Source of the DNA: Chryseobacterium lacus
GTDB lineage: Bacteria > Bacteroidota > Bacteroidia > Flavobacteriales > Weeksellaceae
DNA: 64,000 bases
Reading direction: 5' to 3'
NCBI RefSeq assembly: GCF_003336205.1
Contig: NZ_QPIE01000001.1
Span: 248,001-312,000 of the forward strand
Below the pieces are notes generated by a model. The model saw only the letters and a list, made by a program, of their open reading frames with translations. It was not told the DNA's origin and ran no database searches. Positions 23,335-32,862 of this stretch are shown here, piece after piece. Numbering within the stretch: position 1 is the stretch's first letter; each line of letters opens with the position of its first letter. A program made the position numbers and the translations under genes.

Positions 23335-25926
23335 TTAAAAAGGCGCATTAGGCTGTGTAAAACTTCGGTCTTCGTATTTCAGTGCATCGCTCAGGATGTT
23401 GGCTTTGATGCCAATAAAAAAATCATACACTTTGTATTGCCCGAAAGGAACCCAATTAAAATTGATGGTGAAACTGCGCTGATCTCTGGAAATCCCGATG
23501 CGCGTATAGGCCAGCTCTTTGGTCATAATATCATAATGGGTGCTGCCGTTAATATTCCAATACGGAGTTAGTGCAATACTGCCGTCTAAACCAACGGAAG
23601 CCACTTTGTTCCCGAACTGTGTTTGGGTTCTCGTATAAGCATAATTGGCATTGATGTTCAGTGTCCATGGCTGATGAAATCTCGCGTAATAATCATCATC
23701 AAAATAATAATTCTCATTCCGAATTTCACCTTTCATTTTATATTTTTCCGAAAGTTCTTCTTTTTCGCCAAAAATAGCTTCACTCAACGGATAAGACAAC
23801 TGCAGATTGAAACCCTGAACACTAAAATGTCCGAAATTTTCAGTACGAAAGTTTCTGTTCTCGTCCGGAAGGAAAAGGATCTGATAAGGATCAATCGTAA
23901 GGCTGGAATTGAGGCTCAATTTATTGTCAAAAAAAGAGGATTGTCCATTGAGGGTAATCAGAGACCAGCGGTGGTTGGGTGCTGCGAAATTATAATTTCC
24001 ACTGATGTTGAGCGATTCAAAAATTTTAATTTTCTTCACTCCGGTAGAATCATTTTTAGAAGCCACTTTTATCTCGAGATTATTCCCGATATTAAAATTA
24101 ACTGCACCTACCATTCCGGAAGTTGGCGAACCAATGATTCCTCCCTCAAAAATGGAATACGGCGTCAGCGCACCTACAGCATCATAATAATTATTAAAAT
24201 AACCGAAAGAAGGCTTCCCGAAATCCGGCGAATAGGTAAATCCAACACTCGGCGTGACCATATGCCTGATCCCTTGAATTTTAGATCCCGCTTTGAAAAT
24301 TTTGGTTCCGTACAAGGTAGTCTGAAGGCTGGTATTCGTAGAAAATGTAGAATATCCCGCAATATTATTGTATGTGATATTATCCACACGGTTGGTGATA
24401 GGATTATAGCGTTTGGTGATTGTTTTGGTAGTAAGTGCGTTGTCAATATTTGCGCCCAGCGAGAAAGTGAAATATTTGGCTATTGTAGTATTAGTACCCA
24501 AAGCTATATTATTTTTCAAACCTGTCTGCATTTTTTTCCACATCGCATCGGTGAATATTTCACCTTCATTGGTGGTCACAAAGTTATTAACATTAAATCC
24601 GGTATTCACGGTAATATTTTCCAATAATCCTTGCCTGACTCCGGTTTTGGGTTTGAAAAGGTAAAACTGATTCACCGCAACATTCAGCTCCGGAAGCCTC
24701 ATATCACCTTGCCCGGTTGCGAAGTTCTGTGCATACCTTGCGGAGCCTGTAATGGTAATAGGAAGCGTCAGGAACCTTTTTGTAACGCTGATGCTGGAGT
24801 TCTGCTGACTGTTAAGGACATTCTGATTGAAAATATAATTATTATTGATGGTATTATTATAAAACTGGGAACTTACCAGATTCACAGAAGCACTGAAATT
24901 CAGTAGCGGGTTCGCCTTCGTATCCTGACTGTGTGTCCATGAAAGGCTGTAGGTATTGGTTTTACTATAATCATCCAGCCCCTGAATTCCTCTGATTGTA
25001 GAGCCAATATCGGCAGCAAAGTTTCCGGAATAACGGTATTTCTTGATATAATTCATCTGAGGGCGCAGATTCCAACTTCCTTTCGTATAGAAATCCGCCA
25101 TAATTTTTAGGTCAAAATGTTCACCAATAGGTTGATAATATCCAAAATTATTAAAGAAAAAACCCACATCTTGGCGTTCACCAAAACTTGGAATCAGAAT
25201 TCCCGCAGAACGTTTATCGGAAAAAGGAAGAATGGCAAATGGCAAGATAAGCGGTGTGGGAACTTGTTCCACATACATTTGAATCGGGCCTGTAACCACT
25301 TGTGAAGACTGTCTTCCTTTGATAAGTTTAATATTCGGAGCCAAAAGATGGTAATCTGCCAACGAGTCTTTTTTCGCCAGAAAATATTCATCTGTAGTAT
25401 AAAGTCCTCTTCTCATGAAGAAAACAGAATCATTATATTTTTTGGTTTTCTGGGCCACAATTACTCCTTCGCTTTCTTCGGTTCGTGCGTTATAAGCAAT
25501 AGCTTGGCGGGTTTTAAAATTATATTGAAAATCTCTGTATTCGTAAGGCTTTCCCCCTTGTGTTGCCACTGCAGTGCCAATGATTCTTCCGGTAGAATCC
25601 ACTTCCCCGCGGGCGTAAATTTCATTCCGGCTCCAGTCGATACGAATATAATCTGCATCAATCTGCATATCTTGATACCGAACCTGGGCATTTTTATTCA
25701 GATAGGTCATTTTCATATTATTATGAAAATCTGTCCTTTCGCTGTCCGCTTTGGTACGTACAATATCATCCAACTGTTCCTGTTGAATACGTAGTGTATC
25801 TGCAGTGCGAACGGTATCATTAACCACCTTATTTTCAGACAAATTTTGAGCGTTAAGCTGTGCTAAAAAATTGTTAAAAATTAGGATAATTAAAATATGT
25901 AATATACTTTTGAAGCCGGTTTTGAT
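23335..25926 (-). CDS. lptD: LPS-assembly protein LptD, apparent non-standard start codon
   Basis: LptD inserts lipopolysaccharide into the outer leaflet. About 863 residues: an N-terminal OstA-like beta-jellyroll (MTYLNKNAQVRYQDMQIDADYIRIDWSRNEIYARGEVD, near 70-200) and a long barrel. The family line QVPTPLILPFAILPFSDKRSAGILIPSFGE is near 220. The first ATG/GTG/TTG in frame is the TTG complementing 25840-25842, but in the same frame just upstream lies a perfect signal peptide (KTGFKSILHILIILIF..NNFLAQLNAQ). It is bounded by a stop, and the -7 box TAATTTTG is at 25954-25961. The best start is ATC at 25926, with ATA or ATT a few codons later as alternatives; a base error is also possible. No lptE is nearby. 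Confidence 0.85.
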   Translation of the reverse strand: MKTGFKSILHILIILIFNNFLAQLNAQNLSENKVVNDTVRTADTLRIQQEQLDDIVRTKADSERTDFHNNMKMTYLNKNAQVRYQDMQIDADYIRIDWSRNEIYARGEVDSTGRIIGTAVATQGGKPYEYRDFQYNFKTRQAIAYNARTEESEGVIVAQKTKKYNDSVFFMRRGLYTTDEYFLAKKDSLADYHLLAPNIKLIKGRQSSQVVTGPIQMYVEQVPTPLILPFAILPFSDKRSAGILIPSFGERQDVGFFFNNFGYYQPIGEHFDLKIMADFYTKGSWNLRPQMNYIKKYRYSGNFAADIGSTIRGIQGLDDYSKTNTYSLSWTHSQDTKANPLLNFSASVNLVSSQFYNNTINNNYIFNQNVLNSQQNSSISVTKRFLTLPITITGSARYAQNFATGQGDMRLPELNVAVNQFYLFKPKTGVRQGLLENITVNTGFNVNNFVTTNEGEIFTDAMWKKMQTGLKNNIALGTNTTIAKYFTFSLGANIDNALTTKTITKRYNPITNRVDNITYNNIAGYSTFSTNTSLQTTLYGTKIFKAGSKIQGIRHMVTPSVGFTYSPDFGKPSFGYFNNYYDAVGALTPYSIFEGGIIGSPTSGMVGAVNFNIGNNLEIKVASKNDSTGVKKIKIFESLNISGNYNFAAPNHRWSLITLNGQSSFFDNKLSLNSSLTIDPYQILFLPDENRNFRTENFGHFSVQGFNLQLSYPLSEAIFGEKEELSEKYKMKGEIRNENYYFDDDYYARFHQPWTLNINANYAYTRTQTQFGNKVASVGLDGSIALTPYWNINGSTHYDIMTKELAYTRIGISRDQRSFTINFNWVPFGQYKVYDFFIGIKANILSDALKYEDRSFTQPNAPF

Positions 25927-25953
25927 TTTCTGTTATTTTTCTGTTTCAGATGC

Positions 25954-25961
25954 CAAAATTA
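25954..25961 (-). promoter_or_regulatory. -7 box of lptD
   Basis: TAATTTTG on the minus strand, 27 bp before the proposed ATC start. It limits the 5' end of the coding region: translation must begin between here and the signal peptide. Confidence 0.5.
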
Positions 25962-25983
25962 AAATAATTTTTAAGATTTGAAG

Positions 25984-27270
25984 ATGATAACGAGATTTTG
26001 TTCTAAAAAATATTTTTTCCTTTTTTGCCTCTTTATATTTCCTTTTATAACAGCACAGAAAAAATTCACGATCGTCTTGGATGCGGGACACGGCGGTAAT
26101 GATCACGGTGCTGCAAGAAAGTATGACGGCTTAGGATATATTGCAGAAAAAGACATCACCCTTTCGGTAGTATTAAAAATCGGAAGAATGCTGGAAAGAG
26201 ATAAAGACTTCAAAGTAATTTACACCCGTAAAACAGATGTATACCCTTCATTAACAGAGAGAACCAATCTAGCCAACAGAAGTAAAGCGGATCTTTTCAT
26301 TTCCGTACATGTAAACGCCAGTCATAAAACTGCGCCTTACGGAACCGAAACTTTCGTACAAGGCCCGGACCAAAACAAAACCAATTTGGAAGTCGCTAAA
26401 GCAGAAAATGATGTGATTTTTCTGGATGCGCAGGACAGAGCTACATTTGCCTCTTATGATCCCACTTCTCCTGAATCTCTGATTGCATTGAAACTTCAGC
26501 AAAGCAAATACCTGGAAAGCAGCCTTGTTTTTGGCGGAATGGTAGAAGATAATTTCGTGAATAAGGACAAGCGGTTTTCCCGGGGAGTGAAACAACAAAA
26601 TCTGCACGTTCTCCGGATGAATGCTATGCCTTCTGTATTAATAGAGCTTGGATTTGTGAGTAATTATGATGAAGCACAATACTTGGCTTCTGATAAAGGC
26701 CAAAATGAATCCGCTGAAAGTATCTACAATGCAATCCTTAGTTATAAAAAAGCGAGAGACAAAAAAAGCGGCAGTGAAATCGCTGCTAAAGAAACGGTAA
26801 AACCAAAAGAACAACCCCTGAAAAATGACTTCAGGATTTTGCTCATGAGTACTCCTATAAAGTATAATTATGGAGATCCTATTTTCAAAGGGCTTAATTA
26901 TATTCTTCCAATTAAAGAAAATAATATTTACAAGTACTATTACAGCGTTTCCAATTTCGCCTCCATTCGGGATGCCAATCTGAAAACAGCCCGTGATGCA
27001 GGTTTCAAAAACGCCTATGCGGTAGGGTTTGTCCCGGATCAGGCGCTAAGCAATGGACATTATACCCTCGAACTGTATGTTGGGAAAGACAAGCTTTCCA
27101 GCGATTCTTACATCTTAAAATCCCTGAAAGACACCAAACGTGAGAAAGTAAGCGGATTATTTTACTATACTTACGGAAATGTAAAAACCTTGGAAGAAAT
27201 AGTTCAAATACAGAAAGCCTTGGAAGAAAAAGGCATCAAGAACTCTGTAATTCAGAAAGTATCCAAATAA
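25984..27270 (+). CDS. N-acetylmuramoyl-L-alanine amidase (Amidase_3)
   Basis: This zinc amidase cleaves the bond between muramic acid and the stem peptide during cell separation and wall turnover. The 428-residue product has a signal peptide (MITRFCSKKYFFLFCLFIFPFITAQ). The Amidase_3 domain has zinc ligands in VLDAGHGGNDHGA, GYIAEKDITLSVV and ISVHVNAS and the catalytic Glu in VLIELGFVSNYDEA. A C-terminal region (about 285-428) with KYYYSVSNFASIRDANLKTA resembles a SPOR-like peptidoglycan-binding repeat. The frame extends two codons upstream to a TTG; the ATG is preferred. It is divergent from lptD with about 57 bp between start codons. Confidence 0.9.
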   Translation: MITRFCSKKYFFLFCLFIFPFITAQKKFTIVLDAGHGGNDHGAARKYDGLGYIAEKDITLSVVLKIGRMLERDKDFKVIYTRKTDVYPSLTERTNLANRSKADLFISVHVNASHKTAPYGTETFVQGPDQNKTNLEVAKAENDVIFLDAQDRATFASYDPTSPESLIALKLQQSKYLESSLVFGGMVEDNFVNKDKRFSRGVKQQNLHVLRMNAMPSVLIELGFVSNYDEAQYLASDKGQNESAESIYNAILSYKKARDKKSGSEIAAKETVKPKEQPLKNDFRILLMSTPIKYNYGDPIFKGLNYILPIKENNIYKYYYSVSNFASIRDANLKTARDAGFKNAYAVGFVPDQALSNGHYTLELYVGKDKLSSDSYILKSLKDTKREKVSGLFYYTYGNVKTLEEIVQIQKALEEKGIKNSVIQKVSK

Positions 27271-27303
27271 GCAAATATATTTTCGGGCTCGACAAATTAT
27301 CAT

Positions 27304-27311
27304 TAATTTTG
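27304..27311 (+). promoter_or_regulatory. -7 box of the first tRNA-Glu
   Basis: TAATTTTG, with TTTC 19 bp upstream as a near-consensus -33, 14 bp before the tRNA 5' end. Confidence 0.5.
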
Positions 27312-27325
27312 CATTCCGAATTTTT

Positions 27326-27397
27326 GGCCTATTCGTCTAGTGGTTAGGACTCAAGATTTTCATTCTTGCAACAGGGGTTCGATTCCCCTATAGGCTA
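27326..27397 (+). tRNA. tRNA-Glu (anticodon TTC)
   Basis: 72-nt cloverleaf. Acceptor GGCCTAT pairs with ATAGGCT (the first pair is G-U), followed by discriminator A. The anticodon stem CAAGA/TCTTG encloses loop TTTTCAT with anticodon TTC. The T arm is GGGGTTCGATTCCCC. CCA is not encoded. It differs from the second copy at 27744 mainly in the acceptor stem. Confidence 0.95.
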
Positions 27398-27425
27398 CAA
27401 ATTTTAGTAAAAATTAGAAAATAAA

Positions 27426-27456
27426 TTTGCAGGATTAAAAATTAGTTATATCTTTG
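27426..27456 (+). promoter_or_regulatory. Promoter of rpsT
   Basis: TTTG (27426-27429), a 19-bp spacer and TATCTTTG (27449-27456): a perfect consensus 22 bp before the rpsT ATG. It probably also drives the downstream tRNA-Glu. Confidence 0.75.
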
Positions 27457-27478
27457 CACGCACAATTGAGAAGCAATT

Positions 27479-27733
27479 ATGGCAAATCATAAATCAGCAT
27501 TAAAGAGAATCAGACAGAACGCAGCCAAAAGACTGCGCAACAGGTATTACAATAAAACTGCAAGGACAGCTTTAAAGCAATTAAGAAATGAAGAAGATAA
27601 AAAATTGGCAACCGAACAACTGCCAAAAGTAATCTCTTTATTAGACAGGCTTGCTAAAAAGAACATTATCCACAAAAATAAGGCAGCCAACCTGAAAAGC
27701 AAACTTACAAAACGCGTTAATAAATTAGCTTAA
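27479..27733 (+). CDS. rpsT: 30S ribosomal protein S20
   Basis: S20 is a helical protein that binds the body of 16S rRNA. The 84-residue product MANHKSALKRIRQNAAKRLRNRYYNKTARTALK shows the family start (MANHKSALKR) and the Lys/Arg-rich helices. The C-terminal motif LAKKNIIHKNKAANLKSKLTKRVNKL is conserved too. Length is normal. It sits between two tRNA-Glu genes, 10 bp before the second. Confidence 0.96.
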   Translation: MANHKSALKRIRQNAAKRLRNRYYNKTARTALKQLRNEEDKKLATEQLPKVISLLDRLAKKNIIHKNKAANLKSKLTKRVNKLA

Positions 27734-27743
27734 TTTATAAAGC

Positions 27744-27815
27744 GGCCCGTTCGTCTATCGGTTAGGACTCAAGATTTTCATTCTTGCAAGAGGGGTTCGA
27801 TTCCCCTACGGGCTA
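27744..27815 (+). tRNA. tRNA-Glu (anticodon TTC), second copy
   Basis: 72-nt cloverleaf. Acceptor GGCCCGT pairs with ACGGGCT plus discriminator A. The anticodon arm CAAGATTTTCATTCTTG is identical to the first copy, as is the T arm GGGGTTCGATTCCCC. The D arm differs slightly (CTATCGGTTAG against CTAGTGGTTAG). No encoded CCA. Likely cotranscribed with rpsT; a terminator follows 12 bp later. Confidence 0.95.
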
Positions 27816-27826
27816 CTAAATCTATC

Positions 27827-27858
27827 AACCTTTGATCTTCGGATTGAAGGTTTTTTTT
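27827..27858 (+). terminator. Terminator of rpsT-tRNA-Glu
   Basis: AACCTT (27827-27832) pairs with AAGGTT (27847-27852), with inner GATC/GATT and a TTCG tetraloop, followed by a T8 tract. Confidence 0.75.
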
Positions 27859-27967
27859 ATTGACTCAAGTCCCAACCTTCAAATTTTCTTCAATGAATTT
27901 CTAGAAATCTTTCTATATCCAAACCATCCAGATATAAAGGTTTAATGAATGAATGAATTGTAAATAG

Positions 27968-27995
27968 AAATCCCAGCCATAAATGACCGGGATTT
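27968..27995 (-). terminator. Probable terminator of the rpoBC-DUF3467 unit
   Basis: AAATCCC (27968-27974) pairs with GGGATTT (27989-27995). The T tract on the minus strand is interrupted (TTTCTATTTA), so this is moderate evidence only. It lies 26 bp past the DUF3467 stop. Confidence 0.5.
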
Positions 27996-28020
27996 ATCAT
28001 GAATAGAGAACGCTTAAATA

Positions 28021-28329
28021 TTAAGCATTCACATTATTATTCTGTCCAAGAACAAAAGGCTCTACTTCTTTTATTTCGCCGAATTGTTGCTCATAGTTGG
28101 CGATATTCTGCTGAAGGGCAGCCATCACTCTTTTGGCATGTAACGGAGCTAGAATCACTCTGGATCTCACGTTTGCCTGCTGTACGCCTGGCATAAGTTG
28201 GATAAAATCCAAAACAAATTCGGACGGTGAGTGGTTTACCAGCGCAAGGTTGCAATATACCCCTGCTGCCACCATTTCGTTTAGATTAATGTTGATGTTG
28301 TTTGGATCTTGGTTTTGATTGTTGTCCAT
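28021..28329 (-). CDS. DUF3467 family protein
   Basis: A 102-residue cytoplasmic protein: an Asn/Asp-rich N-terminus (MDNNQNQDPNNININLNE), then the conserved core VAAGVYCNLALVNHSPSEFVLDFIQLMPG and ANVRSRVILAPLHAKRVMAALQQNI. These are the signatures of DUF3467. Members lie directly downstream of rpoC in many Bacteroidota, as here (119 bp), which suggests a link to transcription, but no role is established. A repeat-rich spacer (28368-28430) separates it from rpoC. Confidence 0.88.
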   Translation of the reverse strand: MDNNQNQDPNNININLNEMVAAGVYCNLALVNHSPSEFVLDFIQLMPGVQQANVRSRVILAPLHAKRVMAALQQNIANYEQQFGEIKEVEPFVLGQNNNVNA

Positions 28330-28367
28330 TTTTTAATTATTTTAAATTATAGATTTCGATTTTTCTA

Positions 28368-28430
28368 AAGATAATAGACTAACAGATAATAGAAATTAGC
28401 GTAAATGCACGGTATAAAATCTATTATCTG
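28368..28430. repeat. Direct and inverted repeats between rpoC and DUF3467
   Basis: AGATAATAGA occurs at 28368-28377 and 28384-28393. CAGATAATAGA (28383-28393) has a perfect inverted copy TCTATTATCTG at 28420-28430, leaving 26 bases between the arms. The structure could fold in the rpoC-DUF3467 transcript. No protein role is seen. Confidence 0.6.
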
Positions 28431-28448
28431 TCTGTCTATACTCCACTA

Positions 28449-31400
28449 TTAATTAATATCTTCAAATTCCTTCTTGGAACCAACGATCACGTTCTGATAC
28501 TCTTTCAAACCTGTACCGGCAGGAATTTTATGTCCTACGATTACATTTTCTTTCAGTCCGCTCAGTTCATCTACTTTTCCGGAAACTGCTGCTTCGTTCA
28601 ACACTTTTGTAGTTTCCTGGAACGATGCCGCTGACATGAAAGATTTGGTTTGAAGGGCAGCTCTTGTGATCCCTTGCAATACAGGAACCGCAGTAGCCGG
28701 AAGAGCTTCTCTCACTTCTACCAACTGCAGATCTTCCCGCTTCAACTTAGAATTTTCGTCTCTCAATTCTCTTGCTGTAATCATCTGACCTGGTTTAAAT
28801 TCTTTCGAATCACCCGCGTCTACAACTACTTTCATTCCGAAAATACGGTTGTTTTCTACAAGGAAATCATATTTATGCTCCAGTGATGCTTCCAGGAATT
28901 GGGTATCTCCTCCATCCACGATTTCTACTTTGGTCATCATCTGTCTTACAATGATTTCAAAATGTTTATCGTCGATTTTCACACCTTGCAAACGGTACAC
29001 TTCCTGAATTTCATTTACCAGATATTCCTGAACGGCTGTTGGGCCTTTAATTTTCAGGATATCTTCCGGCGTGATAGAGCCGTCAGAAAGTGGTGAACCT
29101 GCGCGGACAAAGTCGTTTTCCTGTACAAGAATCTGGTTGGAAAGTTTCACCAAATAGATCTTTCTTTCTCCAGTTTTTGCTTCTACAATCAATTCTCGGT
29201 TACCTCTCTTGATTTTTCCGTAAGAAACTACACCGTCAATTTCCGTAACTACAGCTGGATTTGAAGGATTTCTCGCTTCGAATAATTCGGTAACTCTCGG
29301 AAGACCTCCGGTAATATCTCCAGCTTTTGCTGATTTTCTCGGGATTTTAATCATTACCTTACCTGCCTTGATCTTCTCTCCGTCGTTTACCATCAAGTGG
29401 GCTCCGACAGGCAAGTTGTAAGATTTAAACTCTTCACCTTTCGAATCTACTACTCTTAATGTAGGTACCGCTTTTTTATTTCTTGATTCTGAAATTACTT
29501 TCTCCTCAAAACCGGTTTGTTCGTCAATTTCCAATTGGAAAGAAACACCCTGAATGATGTCTTCGTATTCTACTTTACCTGCAGATTCTGCGATGATAAC
29601 CGCGTTATACGGATCCCATTTTGCGATAAGATCTCCTCTTTTAACTTTATCACCGGGCTTTACAGAAAGTGAAGCACCATAAGGAAGGTTGGCCACCATC
29701 AATGGTGTCCTGTTTTCGTTATCAGCTACCAAACGGAATTCCGTGGAGCGGGAGACGACCACTTCGTGCTTCTCACCGAATTCATTTTCTGAAGTTACGG
29801 TTCTTACTTCGTCCATTTCCACGATACCGTCTCGACGTGCAACAATGGAAGGATTTTCCGAAACGTTACCTGCAGTACCACCTTGGTGGAAGGTTCTCAG
29901 TGTCAACTGCGTTCCCGGTTCACCAATGGACTGAGCGGCAATTACCCCAACAGCTTCACCCATGTGAATAGGTTTCCCAGTGGCAAGGTTTCTACCGTAA
30001 CATTTCGCACAGATTCCTTTTTTTGCTTCACAAGTTAGCGGAGAACGAACCTCAACGGTTTCAATTCCAGCCTGTTCAAGATCTTTAGCAAAGGTTTCGT
30101 TGATAATTGTATCTGCATTGACAATCAAATCATCCGTTTCTGGATGATACACGTCATGAAGAGAAACTCTCCCTAAAATTCTCTCGGAAAGTTTTTCTAC
30201 AATCTCATCATTTTTCTTGAGTGCAGCTACCTCAGTTCCTCTTAGTGTTCCACAATCTTCCTCTGTAATGATAACATCCTGAGCGACATCCACCAGCCTT
30301 CTGGTCAAATAACCAGCATCGGCAGTTTTAAGAGCGGTATCCGCAAGACCTTTACGGGCACCGTGAGTAGAAATAAAGTATTCCAAAATTGACAAACCTT
30401 CTTTAAAGTTGGCCACAATCGGGTTTTCAATAATTTCAGCACCTGTAGATCCGGCTTTTTGTGGCTTTGCCATCAAACCTCTCATCCCTGATAACTGACG
30501 GATTTGTTCTTTAGAACCTCTCGCACCGGAATCCAGCATCATGTACACAGAATTGAATCCGCCTTGGTCGGTTTTCATTCTGCTCATGATCATTTCTGTC
30601 AATCCTGCGTTGGTGTTCGTCCAAACATCAATTACTTGGTTGTATCTTTCGGTGTCTGTAATGAGACCCATGTTATAGTTTGCCTTAATTTCGTCTACAT
30701 TTTCAACTGCAGAGGCAATCATGGTTTTCTTTTCAGCCGGAATTACTATATCTCCCAGAGAGAAAGAAAGTCCTCCTTTGAAAGCGTTGGAATATCCCAA
30801 ATCTTTCATATCATCTAGAAACTGCACCGTAGTCGGAAAATCGGTATCGGCAAGAATTCTGCCGATAACATTTCTCAACGATTTCTTGGTAAGGAGTTCA
30901 TTGAAGAAACCAACTTCTTTCGGAACAATCTGGTTAAAAAGGATTCTACCTACCGTCGTTTCGATAAGTTTTGTCACCAATTCGCCTCCTTCTTTGATAG
31001 GCAAACGGCATCTTACTTTAGCATTTAATGAAACTTTTCCTTCAGCATAAGCAATTTCTGCTTCTTCTGGAGAATAGAATGCCAACCCTTCACCTTTTAT
31101 CTTGTGATTTTCATCGGATGAAGAAGCTTCTTTGGTCATGAAATAAAGACCCAAAACCATGTCCTGAGAAGGTACCGTAATCGGAGAACCGTTGGCCGGG
31201 TTCAGAATGTTCTGCGAACCCAACATCAATAACTGTGCTTCCAGAATTGCTTCCGGGCCAAGTGGTAAGTGAACCGCCATTTGGTCACCATCAAAGTCGG
31301 CGTTGAAAGCCGTGGTAACCAATGGGTGAAGCTGAATTGCTTTCCCTTCGATCATCTTCGGTTGGAACGCTTGGATACCCAAACGGTGAAGTGTAGGCGC

Positions 31401-32717
31401 CCTGTTCAGAAGAACAGGATGTCCTTTCATCACGTTCTCAAGAATGTCATAAACAACAGGTTCTTTTCTGTCGATAATTCTCTTGGCTGATTTTACGGTT
31501 TTTACAATTCCTCTTTCGATCAATTTTCTGATGATAAACGGTTTGTAGAGTTCCGCAGCCATATCTTTAGGAATTCCGCACTCATGAAGTTTCAGGTTTG
31601 GTCCTACAACAATCACGGAACGTGCTGAATAGTCCACCCTTTTACCCAATAAGTTCTGACGGAAACGGCCTTGCTTACCTTTCAATGAATCTGAAAGTGA
31701 TTTCAATGGCCTGTTGGATTCTGATTTTACAGCAGAAGATTTTCTCGTATTATCGAAGAGCGAATCTACCGCTTCCTGAAGCATCCGCTTTTCGTTTCTC
31801 AAAATAACTTCCGGAGCTTTGATTTCCAAAAGTCTCTTCAAGCGGTTGTTACGGATGATTACTCTTCTATAAAGGTCATTCAAATCGGAAGTTGCAAAAC
31901 GCCCTCCATCCAATGGAACCAATGGTCTCAGTTCAGGCGGAATGATCGGAAGAACCCTCATAATCATCCATTCCGGACGGTTGATCATTCTGGTATTAGC
32001 ACCTCTTAAAGCTTCAACTACGTTCAGTCTTTTAAGGGCTTCTGTTCTTCTTTGTTTAGAACCTTCATTGTGTGCTTTGTGTCTCAGATCGAAAGACAAT
32101 GCATCCAGATCGATTCTTTTTAATAATTCCTCAACGGCTTCAGCACCCATTTTTGCAATAAATTTGTTTGGGTCAGCATCATCAAGATATTGATTTTCAA
32201 CAGGAAGTGTTTCCAGAACGTCCAGATATTCTTCTTCTGTTAGAAACTCCATTTCATCGAAATCGGAACCGTCAGCTTTTTTAGCCATACCCTGCTGAAT
32301 AACGACATATCTTTCATAATAGATAATCATATCCAGTTTTTTGGATGGCAAGCCTAAAAGATAACCGATTTTATTCGGTAAAGAACGGAAATACCATATG
32401 TGTGCAATAGGAACTACCAAGCCGATGTGGCCTATTCTTTCTCTACGTACTTTTTTCTCGGTTACTTCTACACCACAACGGTCGCACACGATACCTCTGT
32501 AACGGATACGCTTATATTTTCCGCAGGCACATTCGTAATCCTTCACAGGACCGAATATTTTCTCGCAGAACAACCCGTCTCTCTCGGGCTTGTGCGTTCT
32601 GTAGTTGATGGTTTCCGGCTTCAGAACCTCTCCTCTGGATTCCTGAAGTATAGATTCCGGTGAAGCCAAACCGATGGTGATTTTGTTAAATCTGCTTGAT
32701 TTATTTTTATTTGACAT
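28449..32717 (-). CDS. rpoC: RNA polymerase subunit beta'
   Basis: The beta' subunit holds the catalytic magnesium. The 1422-residue protein starts [23 protein letters not shown]. It has the N-terminal zinc ribbon ([23 protein letters not shown]), the catalytic motif [16 protein letters not shown], the bridge-helix and trigger-loop region ([20 protein letters not shown]), and the second zinc site ([16 protein letters not shown]). A TTG three codons upstream exists; the ATG is preferred. It is separated from rpoB by 145 bp that contain a repeat-like insertion, longer than the usual short spacer. Confidence 0.98.
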   Translation of the reverse strand: MSNKNKSSRFNKITIGLASPESILQESRGEVLKPETINYRTHKPERDGLFCEKIFGPVKDYECACGKYKRIRYRGIVCDRCGVEVTEKKVRRERIGHIGLVVPIAHIWYFRSLPNKIGYLLGLPSKKLDMIIYYERYVVIQQGMAKKADGSDFDEMEFLTEEEYLDVLETLPVENQYLDDADPNKFIAKMGAEAVEELLKRIDLDALSFDLRHKAHNEGSKQRRTEALKRLNVVEALRGANTRMINRPEWMIMRVLPIIPPELRPLVPLDGGRFATSDLNDLYRRVIIRNNRLKRLLEIKAPEVILRNEKRMLQEAVDSLFDNTRKSSAVKSESNRPLKSLSDSLKGKQGRFRQNLLGKRVDYSARSVIVVGPNLKLHECGIPKDMAAELYKPFIIRKLIERGIVKTVKSAKRIIDRKEPVVYDILENVMKGHPVLLNRAPTLHRLGIQAFQPKMIEGKAIQLHPLVTTAFNADFDGDQMAVHLPLGPEAILEAQLLMLGSQNILNPANGSPITVPSQDMVLGLYFMTKEASSSDENHKIKGEGLAFYSPEEAEIAYAEGKVSLNAKVRCRLPIKEGGELVTKLIETTVGRILFNQIVPKEVGFFNELLTKKSLRNVIGRILADTDFPTTVQFLDDMKDLGYSNAFKGGLSFSLGDIVIPAEKKTMIASAVENVDEIKANYNMGLITDTERYNQVIDVWTNTNAGLTEMIMSRMKTDQGGFNSVYMMLDSGARGSKEQIRQLSGMRGLMAKPQKAGSTGAEIIENPIVANFKEGLSILEYFISTHGARKGLADTALKTADAGYLTRRLVDVAQDVIITEEDCGTLRGTEVAALKKNDEIVEKLSERILGRVSLHDVYHPETDDLIVNADTIINETFAKDLEQAGIETVEVRSPLTCEAKKGICAKCYGRNLATGKPIHMGEAVGVIAAQSIGEPGTQLTLRTFHQGGTAGNVSENPSIVARRDGIVEMDEVRTVTSENEFGEKHEVVVSRSTEFRLVADNENRTPLMVANLPYGASLSVKPGDKVKRGDLIAKWDPYNAVIIAESAGKVEYEDIIQGVSFQLEIDEQTGFEEKVISESRNKKAVPTLRVVDSKGEEFKSYNLPVGAHLMVNDGEKIKAGKVMIKIPRKSAKAGDITGGLPRVTELFEARNPSNPAVVTEIDGVVSYGKIKRGNRELIVEAKTGERKIYLVKLSNQILVQENDFVRAGSPLSDGSITPEDILKIKGPTAVQEYLVNEIQEVYRLQGVKIDDKHFEIIVRQMMTKVEIVDGGDTQFLEASLEHKYDFLVENNRIFGMKVVVDAGDSKEFKPGQMITARELRDENSKLKREDLQLVEVREALPATAVPVLQGITRAALQTKSFMSAASFQETTKVLNEAAVSGKVDELSGLKENVIVGHKIPAGTGLKEYQNVIVGSKKEFEDIN

Positions 32718-32772
32718 ATTATTCAAATGTATTTTAATATTAAAAAGTAATTTATGGTTTGTATTAAAAATT

Positions 32773-32850
32773 CCTTCGATAAGCTCAGGATGACATCTCT
32801 AATACTAATCGTTTTAAAATGAATGCTGTAAGGCTGAGCCTGCTGAAGCG
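32773..32850. repeat. REP-like inverted element between rpoB and rpoC
   Basis: Two related arms, CCTTCGATAAGCTCAGGATGA (from 32773) and AGGCTGAGCCTGCTGAAGCG (from 32831), are partly inverted copies: CTGAGCTTATCGAAG (reverse complement of the left arm) against CTGAGCCTGCTGAAG. Their wording is close to the extragenic CTTCGACAAGCTCAGGATGAC-type repeat I know from many Bacteroidota genomes. It lies inside the rpoB-rpoC spacer, so it is transcribed. Confidence 0.55.
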
Positions 32851-32862
32851 ATTCACCTTAAA

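Noticed and set aside
23623-24627. Open frame of 334 codons on the plus strand opposite lptD
   Set aside because: It is antisense to a clear beta-barrel gene, has basic, Ile-rich low-quality composition and no signal, motif or promoter. It is a shadow of codon use in lptD.
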